Shown here one piece after another: positions 1 to 7,756 of a DNA stretch of 64,000 bases; the first letter of the stretch is position 1, and every line of letters starts with the position of its first letter. Position numbers and translations under genes: made by a program. Where the stretch lies: contig JBBTBX010000005.1 of the NCBI GenBank assembly GCA_038043465.1, positions 1 to 64,000 on the forward strand, given 5' to 3'. A model generated the notes under the pieces. That model was not told where the DNA came from and made no database searches. It saw only the letters and a list, made by a program, of their open reading frames with translations. Origin of the DNA: SXRF01 sp038043465 (GTDB taxonomy: Bacteria; Pseudomonadota; Alphaproteobacteria; Rickettsiales; SXRF01).

Positions 1-129
1 TTTCCATAGCAACACAGCCTTACAGCAAGTGTTGCACTTCAGTCTAGAACTGGGTTTATTAAGATCTTTATACTGCCTATCAATAAAGCTACGTGCGTTT
101 CCTTGAATTGCTTCTGATGCGTAATCCAT
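1..129 (-). CDS. Partial hypothetical protein (N-terminal 43 residues)
   Basis: A reading frame starts at an ATG (129-127) and runs off the left edge of the window. The 43 visible residues begin MDYASEAIQGNARSF and contain the cysteine cluster KCNTCCK. A weak purine stretch (GAAAGA) lies upstream of the ATG. No family is recognised. It would be transcribed in the same direction as trpS, 80 bp downstream of it, so it could be a gene following trpS. The call rests only on an open frame with a plausible start. Confidence 0.3.
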   Translation of the reverse strand, partial: MDYASEAIQGNARSFIDRQYKDLNKPSSRLKCNTCCKAVLLWK

Positions 130-208
130 ATTCTATCTTTCATAAATTAAAGCTACTTAACAATAACAAAAGATAGAGTAAAATCAAATTACAATTTGAT
201 GAAGCCTA

Positions 209-1204
209 CTAAGTCAACTTGATAAAGCCTATTAAATCTTTGATTTGACTCATGGTTTTAGCAGAAATCTCTGTCGCCCGCTGTGTGCCATCCTTTAGCA
301 CGGCATCAATATCGCCGGGAGATGCAAGAAGTTCGCGCATTTTCTTGGTTATGGGTGATAGTTTTTCAATTGCCACCTCGGTAAGCAGATTTTTAAAGGC
401 AGAAAAGTTAAGGTCACCACACTCACGCACCGCCTGCTCCTTACTTATACCTTTAAGTGCAGCGTAAATCCCAAGTAAATTCGCGGCTTCAGGGCGGTCT
501 TCAGCCAGACTCATCCCTTCCACCATATCCGATTTTGCCTTACGGAACTTAAGGGCTATAGCCTCTAAATCATCGGTCAGGTTAATGCGCGAATAATCCG
601 ATTCATCCGATTTGCTCATTTTCTTCGTACCGTCACGCAAGCTCATAATCCGCGCCGCTTCCTGCCCTATCATTGGTTCTGGCAGTGGGAAAAAATCCAT
701 CTTAACCTCGCGGTTAAAAGCTCCGGCAATGTCACGCGCCAGTTCGATATGCTGTTTCTGATCTTCGCCAACTGGCACATGTGTAGCTTTATAAAGCAAT
801 ATATCCGCGGCCATCAACACAGGATAGGAATACAAGCCCAGTGGAGCTTTTTCTTTGTCCTTTCCCGCCTTTTCCTTAAACTGGGTCATGCGGTTCATCC
901 ACCCCATTGGCGTATGACAGCTAAGAATCCATGCCAGTTCCGAGTGCGCAGCAATTGCCGATTGCGGAAAGATTATGCTCTTTTTCGGATCAATCCCGCA
1001 GGCAATATAAGCCGCAGTCGTTTCCCGCACCGATGCCAGAAGTTTTTCCGGATCTTGAGGAACAGTTATCGCATGCAAATCCGCAAGGAAAAACAGGCAC
1101 TGTGCATCATTTTGAATATCCACCCAACGGCGGATCGCTCCTAGATAATTACCCAGATGCAGGTTACCAGTTGGTTGCACACCAGAAACTATACGTTTTG
1201 TCAT
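209..1204 (-). CDS. trpS: Tryptophan--tRNA ligase
   Basis: Charges tRNA-Trp with tryptophan in the cytoplasm (class Ic aminoacyl-tRNA synthetase). The 331-residue length is normal for bacterial TrpRS. The class I HIGH-type motif is PTGNLHLGNYLGA near residue 11, and the KMSKS loop is KKMSKSDESD near residues 193-202. The FLADLHAIT and GEDQKQHIELARD segments of the tryptophan/ATP pocket are intact. It is divergent from hemB with only 57 bp between the starts, so the two probably share an AT-rich promoter region. No in-frame repeat insertion is seen. Confidence 0.97.
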   Translation of the reverse strand: MTKRIVSGVQPTGNLHLGNYLGAIRRWVDIQNDAQCLFFLADLHAITVPQDPEKLLASVRETTAAYIACGIDPKKSIIFPQSAIAAHSELAWILSCHTPMGWMNRMTQFKEKAGKDKEKAPLGLYSYPVLMAADILLYKATHVPVGEDQKQHIELARDIAGAFNREVKMDFFPLPEPMIGQEAARIMSLRDGTKKMSKSDESDYSRINLTDDLEAIALKFRKAKSDMVEGMSLAEDRPEAANLLGIYAALKGISKEQAVRECGDLNFSAFKNLLTEVAIEKLSPITKKMRELLASPGDIDAVLKDGTQRATEISAKTMSQIKDLIGFIKLT

Positions 1205-1261
1205 TTTATTTCCTAATAAAACTATATTTATTTTATATGGGAATATGCTATATACCGCAGT

Positions 1262-2260
1262 ATGACCAATTTCAACTCAACATTTCCGAAAACTCGCCTG
1301 CGCCGCCCACGGATGCAGGGTTGGTCGCGTGAGTTGCTTACCCAGCACCGCCTTAACCCATCTGATTTAATCCTGCCGATATTCATTCAGGAAGGGGCTA
1401 AAACCGAGGTTCCGATTGCTTCCCTGCCGGGTGTGAGCCGTATTACGCTGGATATTTTAGCAGATAAGGCAAAGGAAGCGTATGATAACGGAATCCGCGC
1501 TATTGCCCTGTTTCCGCATATTGATAATGAGCTTAAAAGCCCGCTTGGTGACGAAGCATTATTTGAAAAAAATCTGGTTTGCCGCGCCATTCACGCCGTA
1601 AAAAATGCCGTGCCGGATCTAGGAATCATCGCCGATGTTGCATTAGACCCCTACACCAGCCACGGACAGGACGGAATTGTAGAAAATGGTAAAATACTCA
1701 ATGATGCGACCTTAGAAAAACTATGCGAACAGGCTTTGGTTATGGCTAAGGCGGGATGCGATATTGTCGCCCCATCTGACATGATGGACGGGCGCATCGG
1801 AGCAATCCGCGAAACACTGGAAGACCATAATTTCCATGACACTATGATTCTGGCTTATAGTGCCAAATATGCTTCAAATATGTACGCGCCGTTTCGTGAT
1901 GCGGTTGGCTCCGGCGCACAGCTTGGCGCAGCCAATAAAAAAACCTACCAGATGGATTTTGCCGGAAGTAGTGATGAAGCGATGCGCGAAATAGCGATGG
2001 ATATTGAAGAAGGCGCGGATATGGTTATGGTCAAACCGGCAATTTCCTACCTTGATATTATCAAACAAGCCACCACGACATTTCCGGTGCCGATATTTGC
2101 CTATCAAGTTAGCGGTGAATATGCTATGATAAAAGCCGCCGCGGGCAATGGCTGGATTGACGGCGACGCGGTTATGTTGGAACAATTAATAGCAATAAAA
2201 CGCGCCGGAGCGCAGGCAATTTTTACTTATGCGGCACTCGAAGTTGCGAAGGAGTTATGA
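1262..2260 (+). CDS. hemB: Delta-aminolevulinic acid dehydratase (porphobilinogen synthase)
   Basis: Condenses two 5-aminolevulinate molecules into porphobilinogen in heme biosynthesis. The two Schiff-base lysines are visible: K202 in LAYSAKYASNMY and K258 in MVMVKPAISYLD. The metal-site region reads ADVALDPYTSHGQDG (about residues 124-138), with Asp replacing the cysteines of zinc enzymes. This is the magnesium-type enzyme usual in Alphaproteobacteria. Its length of 332 residues is normal. The last codons overlap ubiX by 4 nt (ATGA), so the two genes are translationally coupled. The start is only 57 bp from the divergent trpS start. Confidence 0.97.
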   Translation: MTNFNSTFPKTRLRRPRMQGWSRELLTQHRLNPSDLILPIFIQEGAKTEVPIASLPGVSRITLDILADKAKEAYDNGIRAIALFPHIDNELKSPLGDEALFEKNLVCRAIHAVKNAVPDLGIIADVALDPYTSHGQDGIVENGKILNDATLEKLCEQALVMAKAGCDIVAPSDMMDGRIGAIRETLEDHNFHDTMILAYSAKYASNMYAPFRDAVGSGAQLGAANKKTYQMDFAGSSDEAMREIAMDIEEGADMVMVKPAISYLDIIKQATTTFPVPIFAYQVSGEYAMIKAAAGNGWIDGDAVMLEQLIAIKRAGAQAIFTYAALEVAKEL

Positions 2261-2820
2261 ACAAAAAAAGCTTAATTGTTGGCATCAGTGGAGCTTCCGG
2301 TGCGATATACGGAATTGAGTTGCTCAAATCCTTAAAAGATTTGCAGATCGAAACCCATCTGGTGGTCAGCAAAAGCGCGCAAATAACCATCGCACAGGAA
2401 ACCTCCTACAGCCTTCCTCAAGTGCATGGTTTTGCCAGTCATGTCTACTCCGCAGCAGATATGGCAGCAGGAATTTCCAGCGGTTCATTCAAAACCAGCG
2501 GCATGATTATCGCTCCCTGTTCAGTACGCAGCCTCGCCGAAATAGCAACTGGTGTCACCACCACCCTGCTCACCCGTGCCGCCGATGTAACTCTTAAGGA
2601 ACGTCGCCGACTAGTGCTTATGGTGCGCGAAACTCCGCTACATTCGATTCATTTGAAAAACATGCTGACACTCGCCGAGATGGGCGCAATAATCGCCCCG
2701 CCTGTCCCTGCTTTCTACAGTAAACCGATTTCCCTGCATGATATGATAATGCACACAGTCGGACGCACGCTGGATTTATTTGAAATTGAGCATGATTTAA
2801 TTAAGCGGTGGGGTAGTTAA
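2257..2820 (+). CDS. ubiX: Flavin prenyltransferase UbiX
   Basis: UbiX makes the prenylated FMN cofactor used by UbiD-type decarboxylases in ubiquinone biosynthesis. The 187-residue protein opens with the flavin-binding segment VGISGASGAIYGIELLKSL. It has the family signatures MIIAPCSVRSLAEIATG and RRRLVLMVRETPLH. It starts inside the hemB stop codon (ATGA overlap), forming a two-gene unit. No ubiD is present in this window. The family assignment is firm; the role in quinone synthesis follows from the family. Confidence 0.95.
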   Translation: MNKKSLIVGISGASGAIYGIELLKSLKDLQIETHLVVSKSAQITIAQETSYSLPQVHGFASHVYSAADMAAGISSGSFKTSGMIIAPCSVRSLAEIATGVTTTLLTRAADVTLKERRRLVLMVRETPLHSIHLKNMLTLAEMGAIIAPPVPAFYSKPISLHDMIMHTVGRTLDLFEIEHDLIKRWGS

Positions 2821-2837
2821 TTATAGTCTTTGGTCAT

Positions 2838-2873
2838 GAGTACACCAAACTCTACACTCCAAACTCCATACTC
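2838..2873. repeat. Short iterated palindrome after ubiX
   Basis: Iterations of ACTC and CCAAACTC fill 36 bp between the ubiX stop and the end of the convergent iscS gene. The outer ends GAGTA and TACTC are inverted. It resembles the iterated inserts at 12850, 34944 and 48127 in style but not in sequence. Confidence 0.4.
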
Positions 2874-4020
2874 ATTTTTTTACCAACCTACCCGCCAGCC
2901 TCAACCAACTCTCGGTAAATTTCTTAATCTCATCTTCCGTTGTGTTCCAACCAGCACTAACGCGAATAGCGCACGCAGCAAGCTCAGGCGCGACACCCAT
3001 AGCCAACAGCACGTGCGACTTTTCAATCCGCCCCGATGAACAGGCTGAACCAGCACTCACCGCATAATTATTCAAATCAAAATCTATCAATTGCACTTCA
3101 TTCCCAACATAGGGCATGGCAACACAGCTTGTATTCGGCAAACGCTGTGCATCTCCGCCAAAAACCACCCCACCCGCTTGCAGCATCTGTTTTTCCATTG
3201 CGTCAAGCCACGTACGCAATTTTTGCATTTTTGCAAAATCAATTGCTTCCACCGCTGCAGCAAAAGCAGAAATTGCCGCGATATTTTCCGTTCCAGCCCT
3301 GCGCCCTAATTCCTGTCCGCCACCGGTTAAAAGCGGTCTAATGCTGATGCTATTTTTTATCACCAACGCAGCAGCACCCAACGCCCCACCAGCTTTATGG
3401 GCGGAAATAGTTAGCATATCCGCACCAAGCAACGAAAAATCCACAGAGATTTTTCCAAGTGCCTGCACCGCGTCACAGTGTAAAAGTGCGCCATATTTTT
3501 TACATATCGCAGCCACTTCAGCAATTGGCTGGATAACCCCCGTTTCATTATTAGCCAGCATTACAGAAACCAATGCCGGCTTAGAATCAGCAGCAAGTTT
3601 CTGCTCTAATTCTGCAAGATTTATTATGCCATTTGCATCAACTTGTATGATTTCGTCATTGCGAGGCGAAGCCGAAGCAATCCAGTCTTTATTTTTCTGG
3701 ATTGCCACGTCGGCTACACCTCCTTGCAATGACAAAACCGAACTATGCTCAATAGCCGAAACCAGCAATCTCCGATCTGGAAAACCGCGCAGTGCAGTGG
3801 CGTTAGCTTCTGTCCCGCTGCCGGTGAATATTATTTCATTTGGCCACGCGCTTATGCTTTCTGCAATTATTTTCCTGGCATCTTCCAATTGCTTTTTTGC
3901 TGCCCGCCCAAACCCATGCACGGAAGAAGGATTGGCTGGAAGCAATTGCCATTCCTGCATCTTTGCCAGTGCCTGCGGATGTAGCGGCGCAGTTGCGTTA
4001 TAATCTAGGTAAATTGCCAT
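2872..4020 (-). CDS. iscS: Cysteine desulfurase (IscS/NifS family)
   Basis: PLP enzyme that removes sulfur from cysteine for Fe-S cluster and thio-modification pathways. The PLP lysine lies in TISAHKAGGALGAAALV, and the catalytic cysteine loop is SAGSACSSGRIEKSH. The 382-residue length matches NifS/IscS class V aminotransferases. It is third in a tight cysE-iscR-iscS operon: the iscR stop overlaps its ATG (TAATG). About residues 96-122 (GVADVAIQ...SPRNDE) are encoded by an inserted palindromic repeat that keeps the frame. That segment replaces a variable surface region before the ANNETG motif, so activity is probably retained. The gene is closer to the short NifS-like form than to a full IscS-IscU operon, as no iscU follows. 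Confidence 0.93.
   Translation of the reverse strand: MAIYLDYNATAPLHPQALAKMQEWQLLPANPSSVHGFGRAAKKQLEDARKIIAESISAWPNEIIFTGSGTEANATALRGFPDRRLLVSAIEHSSVLSLQGGVADVAIQKNKDWIASASPRNDEIIQVDANGIINLAELEQKLAADSKPALVSVMLANNETGVIQPIAEVAAICKKYGALLHCDAVQALGKISVDFSLLGADMLTISAHKAGGALGAAALVIKNSISIRPLLTGGGQELGRRAGTENIAAISAFAAAVEAIDFAKMQKLRTWLDAMEKQMLQAGGVVFGGDAQRLPNTSCVAMPYVGNEVQLIDFDLNNYAVSAGSACSSGRIEKSHVLLAMGVAPELAACAIRVSAGWNTTEDEIKKFTESWLRLAGRLVKK
3655..3733. repeat. Family A palindromic element inside iscS
   Basis: A 79-bp imperfect inverted repeat with outer arms GTCATTGCGAGG and CCTCCTTGCAATGAC, and inner arms GCAATCCAG/CTGGATTGC. It is translated in frame within iscS. Closely related copies lie at 6155, 7131, 26119 and 32289. 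Confidence 0.9.
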
Positions 4021-4445
4021 TACACAGACATTTTATTCTTCTTACTGCATATATCGGCAAGGGAAATCGCAGCCAGATAATCATGTATATGCTTGCCCAG
4101 ACCCTCCCATAAATCATGAGTAAGGCAGCGCGATTTATTGGTCATACAGCCTGATGTTTTATGTGCATCGCAACGCGTCATCTTTAAAGATTCTTCAACA
4201 GCTTCGACAATTTCTGAAATGCGTATTTTATCAGCACTGCGTGACAGAACATACCCCCCCCCAGGCCCACGCACCGCCTTCACCAGCCCACCTGCTTTCA
4301 ATTTCCGAAAAATCTGCTCAAGATACGGAGCATTGATTTCCTGACTTTCAGCAAGTTCCGCAAGAGTTATCGGCAATTCGCCGCCACGACCGGACATTTC
4401 GACCATCGCCATAACCGCGTAACGTGTTTTTGTGCCAAGATTCAT
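4020..4445 (-). CDS. iscR: Rrf2-family regulator, IscR-like
   Basis: Winged-helix transcription factor of the Rrf2 family, 141 residues. After the helix-turn-helix it carries three cysteines and a histidine in the order C-x7-C-x6-C-x2-H (CDAHKTSGC, then KSRCLTHDLW). These are the ligands expected for a [2Fe-2S] cluster in IscR. It therefore probably senses Fe-S status and controls this operon. Its start overlaps the cysE stop (ATGA) and its stop overlaps the iscS ATG, so the three genes are translationally coupled. Placing cysE ahead of it links cysteine supply with sulfur mobilisation. Confidence 0.9.
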   Translation of the reverse strand: MNLGTKTRYAVMAMVEMSGRGGELPITLAELAESQEINAPYLEQIFRKLKAGGLVKAVRGPGGGYVLSRSADKIRISEIVEAVEESLKMTRCDAHKTSGCMTNKSRCLTHDLWEGLGKHIHDYLAAISLADICSKKNKMSV

Positions 4446-5146
4446 TTATTTTCCCATTTTCTTGCACTATCAGCCAGTTCAGAATTTTTGCCCTCAAGCT
4501 CATTAACACGCTCACTCAGGCTCTTGACTTCATCCTGTAGTTTCTGGAACATATCAAGAATCGGATCAAACTCTGCGTCTTTTGCTCCACCATAAGCATC
4601 AAAACATTTCTCTTTAACTTTGGATGGTTCAGGGGTTTCAGAAACAACCCGCGCCGGAACTCCGACTACAGTCTTTTCATCCTCAACATCATTAACAACC
4701 ACGGCATTAGAACCAACACGGGCATTATTGCCAATTTTTATAGGACCAAGCAATTGCGCCCCAGCACCGATAATAACTCCATTTCCAATCTGCGGATGGC
4801 GCAAACCGGAGGATAGAGATGTTCCTCCAAGTGTCACATCATGATAAATAGTAACATCATTTCCAATAGTTGCGGTTTCGCCAATAACCACGCCCATTCC
4901 ATGATCAATAAACAGGCGCGCCCCTATTTTCGCACCAGGATGTATCTCTATACCAGTAATAAAACGTCCGATATAAGACATGAACCGCCCCAACAATTTT
5001 AAATGGTTGCGCCATAAAAAATTGGAAAACCTATATATAATAAGGGCATGAACGCCGGGATAGCATAATAAAACTTCAAAACGATTCCGCGCAGCCGGGT
5101 CACGGGCGAACACAGAATCAATATCATTCATAATTGTCTTGAACAT
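4442..5146 (-). CDS. cysE: Serine O-acetyltransferase
   Basis: Acetylates serine as the first step of cysteine synthesis. The 234-residue protein has the N-terminal helical segment (RFEVLLCYPGVHALIIYR) followed by left-handed beta-helix hexapeptide repeats. These include the family core IHPGAKIGARLFIDHGMGVVIGETA-type stretch near residues 67-95. The C-terminus is an acidic heptad-like tail (KLQDEVKSLSERVNELEGKN) likely to form a coiled coil, unlike the short flexible tail of E. coli CysE. First gene of cysE-iscR-iscS; the intergenic region from 5147 to 5266 faces the divergent hydrolase gene. Confidence 0.95.
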   Translation of the reverse strand: MFKTIMNDIDSVFARDPAARNRFEVLLCYPGVHALIIYRFSNFLWRNHLKLLGRFMSYIGRFITGIEIHPGAKIGARLFIDHGMGVVIGETATIGNDVTIYHDVTLGGTSLSSGLRHPQIGNGVIIGAGAQLLGPIKIGNNARVGSNAVVVNDVEDEKTVVGVPARVVSETPEPSKVKEKCFDAYGGAKDAEFDPILDMFQKLQDEVKSLSERVNELEGKNSELADSARKWENK

Positions 5147-5266
5147 TGGGTACCATTTTCAATATAACTACTGACTCAAATTGATATATTAGCCCAATTT
5201 ATCAGAATATTGCAATCAACTTAAAGCCTGAAAACACAGCTTAACACCGAAATTCAAGGAAAACCA

Positions 5267-5965
5267 ATGCCAGAAATTATTATAAACGGTTCCGAAGGGC
5301 GGCTGGAAGGTCGTTATCACCATAGTGATTTTAAGGGCGCGCCTATAGCCCTCGTCCTGCACCCGCACCCGCTCTATGGTGGCACTATGAACAATAAGAT
5401 TGTCTATCGCTTATATCATATTTTTGCCCAGAACGGCTTTTCCGTGTTGCGTTTCAATTTTCGCGGTATAGGTAAATCGCAGGGAACATATGATGAAGGC
5501 GTTGGCGAATTAACCGATGCGGCAACCGCGCTCGACTGGCTACAGGCGCAAAACCCCGATGCCCCAACCTGCTGGATAAGCGGTTTCTCGTTTGGCGCGT
5601 GGATTTCTTTGCAACTGCTTATGCGCCGTCCGGAAATTGAAGGGTTCGTAGCTGTCTCCCCTCCTGCCAACCTTTATGATTTTTCTTTCCTCGCCCCCTG
5701 CCCGTCTGCTGGACTTATTACGCAAGGTGATAAAGACGATGTGGTAAGCGAAGAAATGGTCAGTAAACTCGCTGCCAGATTAGGCGCGAATCAGGCAACT
5801 CCGGTTGAATATAAAGTGGTAAGTGGTGCTGATCATTACTATCGTGGTGTTGAAGATGAATTTGGCAATGTCGTGAATGATTATATAGCAAGGCGTATGG
5901 CAGATTTTAAACAAAAACGCAAAATCCGCCCAGACCGCAAACGCCGCCAATTGCCACGGGATTAA
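5267..5965 (+). CDS. Alpha/beta hydrolase, conserved alphaproteobacterial type
   Basis: A 232-residue serine hydrolase fold. The oxyanion/strand motif is LVLHPHPLYGGTMNNK near residue 30. The nucleophile elbow is SGFSFGAW near residue 106, and the acid and histidine are likely in TQGDKDDVVS and SGADHYYRGVED. It belongs to the group of short-chain alpha/beta hydrolases with an HPHPLYGGT signature found across Alphaproteobacteria; the substrate is unknown. The C-terminus is strongly basic (KQKRKIRPDRKRRQ). It has its own upstream region and is followed by repeats, so it is probably monocistronic. Confidence 0.85.
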   Translation: MPEIIINGSEGRLEGRYHHSDFKGAPIALVLHPHPLYGGTMNNKIVYRLYHIFAQNGFSVLRFNFRGIGKSQGTYDEGVGELTDAATALDWLQAQNPDAPTCWISGFSFGAWISLQLLMRRPEIEGFVAVSPPANLYDFSFLAPCPSAGLITQGDKDDVVSEEMVSKLAARLGANQATPVEYKVVSGADHYYRGVEDEFGNVVNDYIARRMADFKQKRKIRPDRKRRQLPRD

Positions 5966-5979
5966 AGAGTAAAAGAATT

Positions 5980-6111
5980 GTCATACCAGAAGCAAGTTTT
6001 CCCCATTAGTGTAACTAATGGCTAGGGAAACTGATCTGTCTGGTATCCATTTTTCTGCCTACTGGATGCCAGCCCGAAGGTTTACCACACGCAGGCTGAG
6101 AATGGCATGAC
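5980..6111. repeat. Palindromic element (family B-like, with internal hairpin)
   Basis: An intergenic imperfect inverted repeat bounded by GTCATACCAG and a GGCATGAC end. It contains an inner hairpin with arms CCATTAGT and ACTAATGG, and a second pair around GGTATCC/GGATGCC. It begins 14 bp after the hydrolase stop and may also act as a transcription end. Confidence 0.7.
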
Positions 6112-6154
6112 AAGTATTTCAGAAAGGTATCAGGTGAAGACCTCTGCATAATTC

Positions 6155-6251
6155 GTCATTGCGAGTATTTTGTAAAAAATACGAAGCAATCCAGTAGAAT
6201 GAATATATAAGATACTGGATTACCACGCTCCTTGCAGTCGCTCGCAATGAC
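6155..6251. repeat. Family A palindromic element (intergenic)
   Basis: A 97-bp inverted repeat with ends GTCATTGCGAG and CTCGCAATGAC and inner arms GCAATCCAGTA/TACTGGATT. It is the same family as the copies inside iscS, addA and addB. Confidence 0.9.
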
Positions 6252-6546
6252 GAAAAACTAATTGTGCAGAAGTCTCAGATGGTGAGCTCTCTCATCTTTT
6301 ATTCTTGAAATAATACAAATTCAGGTTTATATGTGCGCCTAGACGATATTGATATGTCTTTAGCAAGAGCTTTGCTTGAGTGACAGGATCTGACGTAGAT
6401 CCTCTGCAGCCATGTATTTTAGGCATCCCTAATTGGTTCAATTAACATTACTAGTTTTTTCATATATCAGATAAACAACGCATCATTAAAAATGGAGTAA
6501 TCGCCTATTTGAGTTACCAGTAACGAAATAAATAAGGAGACGTTTT
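6252..6546. other. Intergenic region without a recognised gene
   Basis: No reading frame of note and no tRNA. Short hairpins occur (for example GGATCTGACGTAGATCC near 6389-6405), so a small RNA is conceivable. The last 15 bases carry the AAGGAGA ribosome-binding site of the lipoprotein that follows. Confidence 0.4.
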
Positions 6547-6723
6547 ATGAAAAATCATACAATCCCAGCAAATATATTTATAACATCACTTGTTATTTTA
6601 ATATGTATTCAAGCTTGTTCACCCATGACCCAATCAGCTTCCAATCTATCTTTAGAATCATATGGTCATTCGAGTGGCGTGACTAACCTGTCCGACAAAC
6701 CAAGCATATTTAATGAGATGTGA
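6547..6723 (+). CDS. Small predicted lipoprotein, 58 aa
   Basis: A short gene with an excellent ribosome-binding site, AAGGAGA at 6534-6540, six bases before the ATG. The protein begins MKNHTIPANIFITSLVILI and reaches a lipobox IQAC, with the cysteine at residue 24, followed by an export-neutral SPMTQSASNLS. This predicts a type II signal peptide and a mature lipoprotein of about 35 residues. The remainder is Ser/Asn-rich with no recognised domain. An AT-rich inverted repeat (ATGTAA/TTACAT at 6738-6755) follows. Function unknown. Confidence 0.65.
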   Translation: MKNHTIPANIFITSLVILICIQACSPMTQSASNLSLESYGHSSGVTNLSDKPSIFNEM

Positions 6724-6790
6724 GCAACATTACAAAAATGTAATATTTTTTACATGGCGAAGTAATGATAAGAATGTTTATATGCGTTTG

Positions 6791-6804
6791 TCCTCAATTG
6801 AGGA
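6791..6804. promoter_or_regulatory. 14-bp perfect palindrome upstream of the Lys/Glu-rich peptide gene
   Basis: TCCTCAATTGAGGA is fully self-complementary and lies 37 bp before the ATG at 6841. It could be an operator or part of the 5' leader. No regulator can be named. Confidence 0.3.
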
Positions 6805-6840
6805 TTTAAATAACGTAACCAATTTAAAAGGATTAATAAT

Positions 6841-7035
6841 ATGAACAAGACTCTTGCTCTTATCGCTCTTCTCGGTTTAGTTTCTTCTCCAGTTCTTGCT
6901 AATGAAGCAGCAGCTCCAGCTAAAGCTGAAAAAGTTGTTGCTAAAGATGCTAAAGGCGAAGCTGCTAAAGAAGGCGAAGTTAAAGCTGAAGACGCTGCTA
7001 AAGAAGGCGAAGCTAAAAAAGAAGAAAAGAAATAG
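6841..7035 (+). CDS. Secreted Lys/Glu/Ala-rich low-complexity peptide, 64 aa
   Basis: The N-terminus MNKTLALIALLGLVSSPVLA is a classical Sec signal peptide with an AxA-type cleavage site near NEAAA. The mature ~43 residues are almost only K, E, A, G, V and D in imperfect repeats (AKEGE, KAEDAAKEGEAKKEEKK). Such a chain is likely disordered and highly charged in the periplasm. AAAGG upstream serves as ribosome-binding site. The gene is closed by a strong intrinsic terminator at 7054-7087, which supports a real, independently transcribed and probably abundant product. Function unknown. Confidence 0.75.
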   Translation: MNKTLALIALLGLVSSPVLANEAAAPAKAEKVVAKDAKGEAAKEGEVKAEDAAKEGEAKKEEKK

Positions 7036-7053
7036 TCTTTTCGTTATTGACGC

Positions 7054-7087
7054 AAAAAACGCGCTGGCAATTGTCAGCGCGTTTTTT
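7054..7087 (+). terminator. Rho-independent terminator
   Basis: Stem AACGCGCTG / CAGCGCGTT with a short loop, preceded by an A-run and followed by TTTTTT. It lies 18 bp after the stop of the secreted peptide gene. The flanking A and T runs would also allow function on the other strand. Confidence 0.9.
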
Positions 7088-7130
7088 ATTGCTTGTAACT
7101 ATAGTAATTTGATACAATAATTACCCACTC

Positions 7131-7231
7131 GTCATTGCGAGAATGCGTAGCATTCGTGGCAATCCAGAAGCCAAAACATGTTGAAAATACTGGATTGCTT
7201 CCTGCCACGCTATGCTCGCAGTCGCAATGAC
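7131..7231. repeat. Family A palindromic element (intergenic)
   Basis: A 101-bp inverted repeat with ends GTCATTGCGAG and GTCGCAATGAC, and inner pairs GGCAATCCAG/CTGGATTGC and GCGTAGCATTCG/CACGCTATGC. It is the same family as the coding-region copies. Confidence 0.9.
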
Positions 7232-7297
7232 AAGAATTGGGGATTTTTACTCTCAAATAACTAATATAGTAATTATGCCAGTAATTACAAATAAGAA

Positions 7298-7516
7298 CTA
7301 TGCTTTTTTCAGAAAACAGGTCTTAAGAACCAGCCCTTTAACTTTTTCCGCATTACATTCAATTTCTTCTTCATTATCGGTAAGGTGGATATTTTTTATC
7401 ACCGTGCCGCGTTTTAAAGTAACCGAAGTTCCTTTTACCTTCAGATCTTTTATAACTTGAACGGAATCCCCTTCATTCAAAACAGCCCCATTGCTATCTT
7501 TCACTTTTATTTCCAT
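7298..7516 (-). CDS. PhnA/YjdM-type C-terminal domain protein
   Basis: A 72-residue protein, VKDSNGAVLNEGDSVQVIKD followed by LKVKGTSVTLKRGTVIKNI and a conserved ending KGLVLKTCFLKK. This is the small SH3-like PhnA (YjdM) domain, historically named for alkylphosphonate operons but of unknown biochemical role. The N-terminal zinc-ribbon half of longer PhnA proteins is absent, giving the short form common in many bacteria. It stands alone, with repeats upstream on one side and the zinc operon on the other. Confidence 0.8.
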   Translation of the reverse strand: MEIKVKDSNGAVLNEGDSVQVIKDLKVKGTSVTLKRGTVIKNIHLTDNEEEIECNAEKVKGLVLKTCFLKKA

Positions 7517-7618
7517 AAGGTAATACTTTCTAAAAAATTGCCAGCATACTTGCTGGAAGAAGCATGCATGCTATATTTTTATGATACCAATAGTCAATCA
7601 GAGAAATTATAATTGAAA

Positions 7619-7652
7619 TTATAAATGTTATGTTATAACAACACATTTATAA
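7619..7652. promoter_or_regulatory. Candidate Zur operator (34-bp dyad) of the zinc operon
   Basis: TTATAAATGT (7619-7628) and ACATTTATAA (7643-7652) are perfect inverted repeats. The inner TGTTATAACA (7631-7640) is itself a palindrome with the same centre. A TGTTATAACA core with ATGT/ACAT flanks resembles proteobacterial Zur boxes. It lies just upstream of a leader peptide, znuC, znuB and zur. Confidence 0.75.
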
Positions 7653-7666
7653 CAATAGGAGATGGT

Positions 7667-7756
7667 ATGTATTATTACAGCACGCTGCAAAGAATGGCTT
7701 TGGCATCATTGCTCATAATATTTATCTGGGTGCTTACGCTGTGGGCAACAACATGA
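7667..7756 (+). CDS. 29-aa membrane leader peptide of the znu operon
   Basis: A short frame with ribosome-binding site AGGAG (7657-7661) just before its ATG. It encodes a single hydrophobic helix (MALASLLIIFIWVLTLWATT) after MYYYSTLQR. Its TGA overlaps the znuC ATG (ATGA at 7753-7756), so translation of znuC is probably coupled to it. It lies directly after the Zur-like dyad. It may be a small membrane subunit of the transporter or merely a coupling leader. No similar named peptide is recognised. Confidence 0.55.
   Translation: MYYYSTLQRMALASLLIIFIWVLTLWATT

Noticed and set aside
3116..4003. 295-residue plus-strand open frame opposite iscS
   Set aside because: Antisense shadow of iscS; Cys/Ser/Ala-rich without any domain, and iscS itself is certain.
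6252..6546. 6S or other structured RNA
   Set aside because: Small hairpins are present, but no conserved 6S, tmRNA, RNase P or SRP feature can be recognised.
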